DNA of 64,000 nt from Apostichopus japonicus (taxonomy: Eukaryota > Echinodermata > Holothuroidea > Aspidochirotida > Stichopodidae): NCBI RefSeq assembly GCF_037975245.1, contig NC_092562.1, positions 11,664,001 through 11,728,000 on the forward strand, in the 5' to 3' direction. Of the stretch, positions 12,023 to 23,165 are shown piece after piece; position 1 is the first letter of the stretch, and each line of letters starts with the position of its first letter. The notes beneath the pieces were generated by a model. It saw nothing but the letters and a program-made list of their open reading frames with translations, ran no database searches and was not told where the DNA came from. A program made the translations under genes and the position numbers.

Positions 12023-12100
<78 letters not shown>
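11929..12100. repeat. CA/TA compound microsatellite
   Basis: (CA)n passes into a long run of alternating TA with interspersed TATACATA. All ORFs across it (Ile/Tyr repeats) are artefacts. Confidence 0.97.
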
Positions 12101-12102
<2 letters not shown>

Positions 12103-15100
12103 GGTTTTATTGATCCAGAGGTAAAGTAACTTTTCTTATAAAGAATCATATTTTGTTTTAAATTCCTCTTGCCTAGCTGTATGACAGATAGTATAACTTT
12201 CTTTTTTTTTTTGCATTTCTTCTATTTATTTTATCCAAGATATTTTAATAACATTCCTTCTTTGAGGGCTCTTATATAATAAAGCGTGTTACAAGTAACA
12301 TAATGGAAGCTGGAGATATGGAGGAAATTATTCAAAGACAATAATATGAACCTCATTGTCAGTGTGCACCACCTCATTTGTAATGAGGGTCTTCTATGAA
12401 ACTGCTAATGTAAGTAGGCGGTAGTGCAAGTCATATTTTGCCCAAGACAGAAGGAGTTTACGTTCTCATTTAACATTTCACCCCTTTTTTTTTTCTTTTT
12501 TGCCCGGCAGGAAAAATTATCCCACCAATTTATCGATTAAAATAATTGATATATTTTTTTCCTGATTCCACGAGACTTGCATAAAAGTTACATCTTCAGT
12601 ATAGTTAGCATCCTACCCAATAGGTCAAAGGTTATCTCTCCAGTATGCTATTGAAAACTGGTGTGTGAGCTAGCCATCCTTACATTGCAAGTAACCACCA
12701 GTTGGTTTCTACTTTTATCTTTTCTTTTGTAAGAGTAAGAACTCTTTCATGAACACATATATATGAAATGCCATTATCAGCTATAGACTTTATTTCTCAT
12801 GATGGGAAACACTTGTTGTTCCAGCTATGAAATGACAACGCAAGCCATAGAATGTTATTTCATATGTGAAACACTGTAGGGTCTGTGGAAATAAATGTTC
12901 CTCATTGTAACACTGAATGGTTATACCTATAGGCTGTTATTGTCACCATGGAGATGAGTAGTATTTGAAAAAGGAAGGTGTTATTATTGCAAAAATGATA
13001 AACCCTTTCAAGTTTTTTTATAAGTAGAAATAAATGAAGAAAAATGGTGGGCTCTCTAAGACGATCATATAACTGTGAGATTGTTTAGTTCATTATTTCT
13101 CATTGTAAATTTGCTTACTGTATAGAGACATCCATATGCCTACTGGATTGTCTGATGTCAGTTTAAGTGACTGTCTCTTTCCTGTCTCATTAGGAGAAAC
13201 ACAAACCCAACCATCAGGTTTTGTGACAGAGATCTTTGTGAAGAACAATTCATCCAAACAGCCAAGAGAAAATCTCGCTGCATTTGGGAGGTTTCCTACT
13301 TGAAAAGTTACAGCTGGGAGCAGTCATATTGTAACTCTGTGATGTCATAGTGCCACTCGGATCTGAAACCCTTTTACTCTCTCTTTGTATTTCTTAACAA
13401 TCCCGTCATCAGGTTAATAGTTTAGATTCAACAGTTTGCAAACCCCATCTCCTTTTGCAGGAAAAGGACATTTGTACTGAAGGAAAGAAAAACGTAAATG
13501 CATGAAGCTCATGGGGCTCGAATATGTCATATTTAGACTTGATCAAGTCTTTGTACTTGTATGTATGAACATCAAATCTGTGATCTCTCACCAGTGGAAG
13601 AAGATTTTCTGTAGCAAATGTTGGGACGTTGTTCATGACAGTTATCTCTGTCACGTAGATCAATTGATGGTTCGTTGTGTATCGCCTTTAATAGGTGATT
13701 TTGCTCGTGGTTTATACGAACGACACAGTGCAAATCTTTCTATTTGTATTTTGGTTCAGAATTGTCTCATGTACATTATCCCCAAAGACAGTATCGATCA
13801 GGGTATTTAACGTAACATAAGTATAATCTCAATGGCAAGCAGTCACTGGAGCATTTATACCATTAACGAAGTGTATTTTTGTTTTTATCGGCCATTTTGA
13901 AAAGATACTAATGTGGAATGATTAATTTTTGAAAGTTTAACTGTTGGCAATTTAACCTGTTGTTTTTTGAAATGATCTATCTATCCATAATGATACATTT
14001 GTTAAATTAAATAAGAGAATGTGTAAAAATTGGCTTCATTTCTTAACATTATGAAAAGAGAACAATTTGATCTGTTAAATGAAAATCCGACAATGTCTTC
14101 TTGATTTCTGTGTCCAAGATGCGAGCGAGTCTGTTTGTTATGAAACCGATACCGGCAGCTAGTCGATGCTGATATAGACACTTGACGGGAATAACTGACT
14201 TAGAAATGCAAAGGCTTATAACAAATCGAATCAGCTGACTTCATAGAAGGAAGAAAGAAATTTCCACAATATTTTGTGAATAATATCTCTTCTTAATTAA
14301 GGTTTGTTTTAAGTATGATTTGATGGTCACAGTTGATGGTCTCACTCATATAGTCACTGTTCCCCTTCCATCACCCTCTGCCCTGTAATAATTTTTTGCT
14401 TTTGCCATCATAGTTTAAAAATCCATAGCATGCACATGGTTTATATGGATGGAGAAAAACTTTGCTTTCTTCAAACAATCAATATTACAACCAAAAAATT
14501 CTCCTCTTTGAGACCTTTGTTGCAGATCTTCTTAGATTGTCGCAATCCTCTCCTGGTGAAATATTAATAATCTCTATTTTTAATTGTTGTATAATGACAG
14601 CACATCATTCCAACTTGAACAGAAAAGCAAATTTTTGTTGTTGCTATCCCATCACGAAGCCATCACAAAGCACCATAACCAAAGCAAATTTTTAAAAATT
14701 CCAGCTTAACTTGTTGTATTGTCCGGGTGACAGAATTGTAAGATTGGTAATGAAATGCTCCACAATTGTAAGGATACCTAATTGAATATAGGTTTCATGA
14801 CAACTTTTTTGTTGCTGCGACTTTGACCAGTTTTAATCTTGTTTTATATTATAAAAAAGTACAAAAATTGGTTTACGATGTGATGGGCTGGGGAGGTGCT
14901 GTGGGGGGGGGGGGATGGTGGACCTTGCACAGAATAAACGATGAGGCACTCCAGTGATGAATGTACAACCACATTAGTCCTTGACATAGTTACAAGTCAC
15001 AACATTCCTTCAAATTTGCTAAAAGTCATTGCAGCCAACAGCTATCCATGACCTCTAATGGGATTAATGGAATCCCATTGCATTTTGTGGAAGTAAAAAG

Positions 15101-15504
15101 TCATTTCAGATCAACACAAGTCTAAAATCCTAATAAATTGATAACTGTAGTTTGAATTAATTAATCTGGCATCTACCTGCCGGATGCACTACAAGAGTGC
15201 TAGAGTTTACTGTGAAGGTCAAAGGTACCTTGGGGTCAATGGAAGTGAACTTGAAGTCTGAAATGTTTTGAACACGACCTCTTTAAAGGAAAGCATGGAC
15301 GAACATTATATGTTGTCAGTTTGAGGAGAAGGATCAGAAGACTGTTGGGAGCATCACAATCTCAGTCTTTTAAACAATGTGACCCAATGTTGCTAGCTAT
15401 GCTAAATAGGCTGCAATGTTTGATAATCACAACATGTTTCCATACTGTACAACATGTTCAAACAGTGGACTTACATAAAAAATCAAAAGCTTGAATGTGG
15501 GGGA

Positions 15505-15650
15505 GAGGTAGAGGTGGAACGACAATCATGAGCGGGGGCGGCGATTTGTTTGGGGGGGGGACATGACATATTAGATACTATATCCCGCACCTAAAATATT
15601 GGGGGGGACATGTCCCTCCCCATGATTGCCGCCCATGATAATGGGGACGG
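15505..15650. mobile_element. G-rich inverted-repeat element fragment
   Basis: The left end ATCATGAGCGGGGGCGGCGAT and the right end ATTGCCGCCCATGAT form an imperfect inverted repeat around two GGGGGGG-ACATG tracts. This suggests a small MITE-like element or fragment. No target duplication was established. Confidence 0.4.
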
Positions 15651-15737
15651 TCAGATCATTTCACTTATGCCAATGCCTGATCAGGGAAGACTGAGTAATC
15701 TTCACCTACATCAGATTGCAATTCTTGCTCATATGTA

Positions 15738-16136
15738 TTCCACTTAAGTGGAATTCAATTTCACTTAAGTGGAATTCAATTTCACTTAAGTAGAAATGGA
15801 CATTTCTATTTCACTTAAGTGGAAATGCATTCCACTTAAGTGGAATTGTATTTCACTTAAGTGGAATACATTTTTACTAAAGTGGAATTGTATTCCACTT
15901 AAGCTAAATAGCCCATCTATTTCACTTAAGTGGAATACAATTCCACTTAAGTGGAATGCATTTCCACTTAAGTGAAATACAATTCCACTTAAGTGGAATG
16001 CATTTCCACTTAAGTGGAATTGTATTCCACTTAAGTAGAATACAATTTCACTTAAGTGGAATAACATCTTTTGGGCGTCAATTTCACTTAAGTGGAATTC
16101 TATTCTGCTTAAGTAAAATACAATTCCACTTAAGTG
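15738..16136. repeat. Left palindrome array (17 CTTAAG centres, 21-bp pitch)
   Basis: CTTAAG begins at 15743, 15764, 15785, 15814, 15835, 15856, 15898, 15925, 15946, 15967, 15988, 16009, 16030, 16051, 16087, 16108 and 16129; a decayed CTAAAG lies in register at 15877. Apart from the three breaks the spacing is 21 bp. Both strands stay open because 21 is a multiple of 3, giving a false His-Leu-Ser repeat protein. Confidence 0.95.
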
Positions 16137-16251
16137 GAAATGTTGATATGTGGCTTACATATAAATACAATTTAGGGTAATGTTCATCGTAACGCATTCA
16201 ATTGCTCATCACATATGATGATTTAGTCGATCCTCGTTGCACGTGTACATC

Positions 16252-16548
16252 ATGGCTACGGCTAATCATTCACATCTAACATTGCTGGAATGCGATCAAA
16301 TAATTGTTGTTGTTAGAGACACAATTCGAAGTGTTGTTTCCTCACTTGCACAGGGGAACAATCAGTATGATACACAACAGAGGCGACTTACATCTTGTTT
16401 AAGTAACATAGGCAGAATTCGTAACTTTTTAGATAGTGAAACTTTTGACGAAAGAAAAGATTCCATCCAAAACCCAAAATCCACAAAAAGTAAAACGTTT
16501 TCTTGCCCTTGTCAATGCGTTTTCGGCTGTAGCTCCAACCACTTATAA
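16252..16548 (+). CDS. Hypothetical 98-residue ORF in the core of the palindrome element
   Basis: The longest non-repetitive ORF in the core starts at ATG 16252 (an upstream in-frame ATG at 16237 adds five residues) and ends at TAA 16546-16548. It is mixed in composition, begins MATANHSHLTLLECDQI, has a basic middle (QRRLTSCLSNIGRIR) and a Cys-rich end (CPCQCVFGC). I recognise no domain. It could be a remnant of an element-encoded protein, a small gene or chance; its position between the two arrays is the only support. Confidence 0.3.
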   Translation: MATANHSHLTLLECDQIIVVVRDTIRSVVSSLAQGNNQYDTQQRRLTSCLSNIGRIRNFLDSETFDERKDSIQNPKSTKSKTFSCPCQCVFGCSSNHL

Positions 16549-16779
16549 TGTATTTGCCATGGCTTTATTTTGGTAATGGTATTCGTCAGGTACCAGGTCA
16601 GGTACGTATACGTACACACCTTGCACGGATGTTAAGTGCTAGCTGGATCCCGATGGACAGCCGATATTCATTGTGCACATATCGACACCACGTACGTACG
16701 TACACGTATCGCGGCAAGTTGTTTATAATGGCGCGCAAAGGCATGGGCAAAGTTTGGCGGTAAATGTACTAGCCAATCA

Positions 16780-17206
16780 CATTCCACTTAAGTGGAATAG
16801 ACTAGCCAATCACATTCCACTTAAGTGAAATAGACTATCCAATCACATTTCACTTAAGTGGAATGCATTTCCACTTAAGTGGAATTGTATTCCACTTAAG
16901 TGAAATAGACAGGACATTCCACTTAAGTGGAATTGTATTCCACTTAAGTAGAATACAATTCCACTTAAGTGAAATGCATTTCCACTTAAGTGGAATACAA
17001 TTCCACTTAAGTGGAATGCAATTCCACTTAAGTGAAATAGAATTTAGCTTAAGTAAAATGCAGTGACAAGTTGATGAATTCAGCTTAAGTAAAATACAAT
17101 TAAGCTTAAGTGGAATGGTATTCCACTTAAGTGAAATAGAATTCCACTTAAGCTAAATAGTATTCTGCTTAAGTGAAATTGAATTCCACTGTATTCGACT
17201 TAAGTC
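16780..17206. repeat. Right palindrome array (18 CTTAAG centres)
   Basis: CTTAAG begins at 16787, 16820, 16853, 16874, 16895, 16922, 16943, 16964, 16985, 17006, 17027, 17048, 17084, 17105, 17126, 17147, 17168 and 17199. The first three are 33 bp apart and carry AGCCAATCACA or a near copy ahead of the palindrome (a CCAAT-box-like sequence). The later units return to the 21-bp pitch. Confidence 0.95.
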
Positions 17207-17212
17207 GAATTG

Positions 17213-18256
17213 CGAGGTAAATGTTAAAACGGCTTGCCATACGGTCGCACCTGTAAAAGCATAACCGCCCACCGCCCAACAATTTCTTAGCATATCGATA
17301 TAATAACATTATGGCAAAGAAGATGTTAGGATTCTGGTCACAATTTTCACTACACTGCCCACTTATCATCAGAAAGGAATGTGACGAACTCTTGAGATAT
17401 ACTGTTTAAAGGTAAGCAATTTCCGGTGAATTAATTGGTTGACACAACAGAGGAGCCCTAGTTCTTGGTCAAAACAATCATAAGTTTTACAAAGCATTAT
17501 TGGAAGCTGGAAATAGAATTGGCGTGGATTGACTAGTCTGTAACCTGTTGACTGTACTATCATTACCAATGTTATGTCAATTTGTCATAAGCTAGGCTCG
17601 CATAGGATATGAAACAACTAACGCTAATCTATGCACTAACTTAGTATATGTTACCTTACGCCCATACTAGACTATTAGTAATACTACTGTCACTTGTATT
17701 GTATTAGTAAATTACAATTTCACTATTAACAGCAGGCCTAGGCCTATGATGTAGTAAAATAGAAATAGTATTAATGAATAACTGTGTTTTGCTGTAGGCT
17801 AGGCCCTTATTCATTTTACCATCTGGGTGTGCCTAATAAAAATGTGTATGTATTCAGGCTAACTACTGTTACAGTTTTCACATGCATATTGTATTGTAAA
17901 AAAGACCCAAGAAAATACCCTAAAAGAAACTTGGATACATTTTGCCAAATATACTTGTAAGCATATGAGCACTTGAAGGTACAGGGTTATGTGGTGGTCC
18001 TGGGGGAGTTGGTAAATAGAGATCTTGATTTCTTTTGGGTCCTCCTAAGAAGAGAACAAATTAAAAGTGAAATGGTGCCTTGTGAGGCATATTTATGCAA
18101 CAAATAAGTTTTACAATTAAGTCTACATGGAAGATATGGAACTAATAACTACTTTCTGCATGTGTTTATTACTGACTGTTGTGACACATTTATGTATTCT
18201 CTGAATGATAATGCTGATTTAATTGCAGTATTTTATCTATTTTTTTTCGTATCCAG
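17213..18256. other. Interval upstream of the first MPDZ coding exon
   Basis: No coding sequence found. The MPDZ promoter and non-coding first exon may lie here or further left. A 3' splice site is likely at TATCCAG (AG 18255-18256), 32 nt before the start codon. Confidence 0.45.
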
Positions 18257-18288
18257 ATAGTTGGATATAATTAAATTCTGGAATCAAG

Positions 18289-18304
18289 ATGGCTGTTGTT
18301 GCAG
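18289..18304 (+). CDS. MPDZ: MPDZ exon 1 (start codon)
   Basis: Tiny coding part: MAVVA plus one base, then GTATGT. The five residues align without gap to the first five of human MPDZ (MLEAI), and phase 1 fits exon 2, which supports this start despite its small size. Confidence 0.8.
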
Positions 18305-21300
18305 GTATGTTTCATTATTACCTATTTTTATTTTTAGTCTTGCCTTTTCTTCATTCATGAAAATGTGGATTCCTGTTCTTGATACTACGTGTCTAATTAA
18401 TATGTTCACCATGGAGAAGCGAACTGCATGAAGGATACTACTTTTTTCAAACTTGTAATTAAATTATTTTGTTCCACTTTACAACAAATATTTGTGAGGG
18501 TATTTAGTGCTTGGGATGATACTATCTTTTAACTTTATTTACTTGCTCAATGGCAAGAAGAACTCTTCCCAAGGCAAGAAGAACTCTGCATCATCAGACT
18601 CTGAATCATCAGACTGTTGATCATTTTGAGCAGTTAATATTTTACCAAGAATTAATGGCTTGTTCTTCCAGACACACAGCAAGCGGTAGCCATCTTGAAT
18701 GGTATCCAGGGCCGCTTAGAGGACTCTGGAGATGTAGCCCTCAGCCAACAGGTTGCTGTCATGATCAAACTTCTTGACAGTCCATCTTTCAAACAACTAC
18801 TGAATCTACAGCAAGCTATCAGACAACTCAAGGACCATATTAGTGCGACTCCTCCTGGGAAACAGTCAACAGACTTTGATTTTTCACCAGATGGGGAATT
18901 AGTTCTGCCTCATGAGGTTAGTATATATATATTTAAGTCAGTAGAGGGAAGCGGATTGGTGTGTGCTTTGGATTTGATGATATTTCTACCTTGACAAGAA
19001 AAAACCTTTCAAATCAGAAATGATTTCATATGGGAAGACTTATATTTAAAGTCTTATGAAACATCTACTGTTTGAGAAGCTGGCTTATTTGGTTACGTGT
19101 GATAGGTTTACTGTAATGCTGAAAAACTTTTGAGTACATCAGAAACTCTTTAGGTAAGCAGGTTCTGATTAGATTCACAATGAGCTCTTTCTATTTTGCC
19201 TAGGAAGTAATGTGGTTGTTTTTTTGAAGAGAAAAAAAATCATCATAAATGATGGTAAAATTGGTTTGAGTGAAGAATGTCTTTATTATTTTCCTTCAAC
19301 TATCAGGAACCAAAGGAAGAATCAGAACCAGAGAGCCCTGGGGAGAGCCATCCTTTTGCCTTTGAAAATGTCACGTTCCAACCAGATGAAGAAACGATTA
19401 CTCCGACAGTGGCACATGAAGCCGCCAGTGCTCCGACATTACCGGCCCGTTCCTCTCCGATGTGGATCGCTATCACTGACCCGAGACTGACAGAGTTGGC
19501 TTTCAACCGGGAACTTGTAGCTGTAGATCTCATTAAGCCTGAGAGTGGTGGCCTGGGCTTCACTGTTGTTGGGTTGAACAGTAAAACTCACGGTGATCTC
19601 GGCATATTCATTCAAAAGATTCAACCAGAAAGTGTAGCTGCAAGGTCAGTCATCCTATGTATTCCTCCCATAGAATAGATTTTGCCCTTGGCATCCTATG
19701 TATACCCCACTGAACGGGTTCTGCCCTGGGAACCCTATGTATCCTCCACTGAAAGGATTATGCCCTCGGCATCCTATGTATGCTCCACTGAATGGATTCT
19801 GTCCTCGGTACCCTATAGATGTATGAACCACTGAATGGATTCTGCCCTCGGCATCCTATGTATGCCCCACTGAATGGATTCTGCCCTCGCCATCCTATGT
19901 ATGCTCCACTGAATGGATTCTGTCCTTGGCATCCCATGTATACCCCACTGAAACTTGTTGCCATGACAATGACATTTACATTGTTTAGTATGGTTAGTAA
20001 AAAGTCATATACGGTTGTATCCATTTTGTCTGTCACGATAATTTCTGTATAGTGGGGCTATGACTTTTTTCCCCCTTTCAAGCAGTCACACTGAAATCTC
20101 TTTTCCCTATTTTCCAGGGATGGGAGACTGCGTGAAAGTGATCAGATATTAGTCATCAATGATCAGATACTTGATGCTGGTGTCTCTCACAAGGATGCTA
20201 TAGGAATGCTACACAAGATACAAGGTCAAGTTTATCTGATCATAGCTAGGGGAGACTTTGACCTGCCTCCACCATCTGAGCTACAACCCATGGAACAAAC
20301 GCAGCAGGAGGTCGAAGAAACAGATCAAGCGGAAGTGGAGTCCGAAGTAAGCATATGATACACTTTAAGAGTTTCTGTTTAATTGGTCCTGGTAATGTCA
20401 ACCACTATATATCAAATAACAACCATGGACACCTGATAGCCTTATTTCAATGATAAGTAGGTACATCAAAATCATTGCAAAATTCAGTAAAATCTCTGCG
20501 AAATTGAGGTGAGAAAAGGAAATCAGAGTCTTATGTCAGGAGACCAATAATTAGAACGTCCACACTATGTAATTGTTATTTACTTTTGCATAACGAGAGT
20601 GAACATAAGCCATTCGCCTGTAGTGCAGCTTCTTGTGCTATTCAAACTAGGTCAATAACTCAAATATCAAAGTCTTTACTTTGTCTCCCTTAAGCTGTAT
20701 GAAATTGTAAAAAACAGGGGACAATTTGCTCTTTATTGGTATTAAGCATCATCTGAAGAACTTGAATGCCAGGTTTGAATTGTGGAATATTTTGTTATGT
20801 GAAGGATGGAATAAAAGTTAATTGATGGAACAGTGAAGTGACATACTCATCGTTTTGATGGAAATTTATTTAATTGTTTATGTGAATTGGATTTTTCTCT
20901 CCAATGATTTCTTTCCGCCTATTTTTCTCTTTTCCAAGGGTATTGATGAAGTAGACACCACTCCAGAGATTCGAACTATCGAACTTACCAATGATGGTAA
21001 CGGCCTCGGTTTTGGCATCGTGGGAGTACACAACACTGGTATTGTTGTCAAGACCATTGTTAAGGATGGTGTTGCTGCTAGAGTAAGTGAATATTTAGTC
21101 TGCATGATTCTTGTAGTAATACAGTTAGTATTATAAACATGTTATGTAGAATAGGTTTCATGAGCTCAGATTTAGTTAAAACGGAGAAGACCTAAGAGGG
21201 ATTCAAATTCTGTGAATGAAGTCTTACTGGGCTCGGTGATCATATACTTCAATTTTAGCGAGGTAGCAGAATTGTTTTCATCCTTTCGTATTTCAAATTA

Positions 21301-23134
21301 GCTGTCAAATTCCTGAATTACAGGGTAGAGAACAGATCCTGATTGCATGGTTTCATTGTCCAAAAAGTTGTTGTGAATGTTTATAAGCTTAATAGGGTTA
21401 TATTAGTGTATCTCTGGCATCAATAGAATGGACAACATATTATACATATTTATGATATATATCTTATCTATGTATTCATTAACAAAGCCAATAAGTTTGA
21501 TTTGAATTTGCAAGTATGCAAAGTATACTGACGGCTAACCCAGCATTGTAAGCCGAAATGAACAACAGATTTATGAACAGGAGAGTAACCTTCTATGATG
21601 ACATCACAGACGACTCCCTAGTATTCACTTGTCAGAGTCCTGAAGGCCAAAAAGTAAAAAAGTCTCATCAAACAATTTTTGATAGAGATAGAAGCAATGT
21701 ATTAAGACGTAGTGTCTGGACTATGTGGAATGTACTGGTCTTCCATGTAATTTCTTTCAAGACTTTCTTTTCTCTTCAAGAAATTTGGCAAAACTATTGC
21801 TGTGAGTCAGTAGAAGGCTTCTGTGGCCCAAAGGTGTGAACTTTTCTTTTAGCATAGACAAGATGACTTGCATGCAGGAGACAGTTCAGATATCTTCATT
21901 TGGTTTTCTGTTTTTTTATTTTTATTAGGATGGACGACTGGAGAGCGGAGACATTATTCTTCAGATAGGTGATACCAGTTTGAAAGGAATGAACAGCACC
22001 GAGGTGGCCAGTGTCCTGCGCCAGTCTGGTAGCCACGTCAAACTCACCGTGGTCAAGAAAGGCATCAGCGTACCCCCACAGCAGCTGAGGATGCCCCTCT
22101 CAGAGGAACCGAAAGTGGAGAAGGTAGAAGAGACACAGGAAGAGGCAGCACCGCCGCTTCCTGTTACATCACCCCCACCAGATGTGGCTGTCGATGTAAG
22201 ATATTTACTCTGTCAAATATAAGACAGATTTTGTGGTGCCCATACGTTAATTTCTTTGTGTGTGTGTGTGTGTGCGTTTCTTTTGTATTCTGACTGAGGA
22301 CTTGAACAAAAGAATTCCTCTTGTGTTCCTCAGATGTGATTTCTGAAGAATCACCACGTCCTCGCAAGAATTCTATTATTAAGGGGTATTATGAAGGGTA
22401 GGGTCAGAGATTTGAACAATGGAAAATACAATGGGGTGCGCAGTCTGAGTGTAAAACACAGTGGCATATGTGGGTGCGTGTACTTGTGTGTGAGTTTTGT
22501 GCATGTGTGTGTGTGTTGATCTGGACTTTTCTTTTGGATGATTGCCAGTTTTAATAACCTTTTCATGTTCTCTTACTAGGTAGCACCATAGATGTTTAAC
22601 TAATAAAATATTCAGATGTGGGTTTAATTTCCTTCTTGATGTCTCCAAAATGTAGACATTGTTGATATGTTGTTTGGCAAGTGACAGTTTGTGGTCGTGG
22701 ACTGTCTGTTTGTAAAGTCACAGCACTAATGGTGCTTGTGCAAATATGATGTCATTTTGGAAATCAGCAGATCTAGTCTAAGTTCATAGGCAAGGAGCCT
22801 ATGTCTTTGTATGAATTAGTTTAATGTCCATATTTTCATTTCAAATTTTTCTTGAGTTGAGATCTTGTTAGTTATGTTTTTGCCTATTTACATATAATCA
22901 TAATGGTACCTTATTATTGTCTTATTATTTTATTATTTACCTCTTCTGTTTTACTTTTAGACTCCAAAGATTGATCTGGATGTCTTTGAAGTGGAACTGC
23001 AGAAAACCAGTCAAGGGTTAGGTCTCTCAATAGCTGGATTTGAAGAAAACCGGCCTGATGGTAAATATAACTTAAGTGAAGCAGTTAACTGCTTAATTTA
23101 AGAAGTAAATTCCTTTATCTCATTGACCTACTTG

Positions 23135-23165
<31 letters not shown>

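Larger units (their letters stand above)
9106..15735. other. Intergenic region between KEAP1 and the palindrome element
   Basis: No gene found. It contains poly-A/T tracts (9390-9410, 9730-9752, 11200-11230, 11696-11710), an inverted copy of a dispersed repeat (10270-10860), a large CA/TA microsatellite (11929-12100), a G-run near 14905 and a G-rich inverted-repeat fragment (15505-15650). ORFs here are short and unconvincing; a stretch at 13195-13304 after CTCATTAG is open for 36 codons but resembles nothing I know. Confidence 0.6.
15736..17212. mobile_element. Two phased CTTAAG-palindrome arrays flanking a unique core
   Basis: A composite element: left array 15738-16136, core 16137-16779, right array 16780-17206. 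By my count the left array has 17 and the right 18 intact CTTAAG centres, most within the palindrome TTCCACTTAAGTGGAA or a one-base variant (TTTCAC, GTGAAA). Centres recur at exactly 21 bp with rare breaks of 27, 29, 31, 33 or 36 bp. Five-base spacers are TACAA, TTGTA or TGCAT. I do not recognise the family. It may be a transposon with long subterminal binding-site arrays, a foldback element, or a satellite captured around a core. Confidence 0.85.

Noticed and set aside
11810-12149. Ile/Tyr-repeat ORFs
   Set aside because: Translations of a TA microsatellite.
13195-13304. Possible extra 3' exon after CTCATTAG (open for 36 codons)
   Set aside because: KEAP1 already ends with a family-typical tail at 8903. 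Joining this exon from the GTAAGA at 8853 would create an immediate stop, and the peptide resembles nothing known.
16548-16763. 71-codon ORF in the palindrome-element core
   Set aside because: Short, overlaps the CpG/CGTACGTACG stretch and has no recognisable features; ATG overlap with the preceding ORF is not meaningful in a eukaryote.
15786-17066. ORFs encoding His-Leu-Ser-rich repeats on both strands
   Set aside because: They are translations of the 21-bp palindrome arrays (7 codons per unit) and are equally open on opposite strands, so they are not protein genes.
19758-20052. ORFs with [13 protein letters not shown]-type repeats
   Set aside because: Translations of the 39-bp intronic tandem repeat on both strands.
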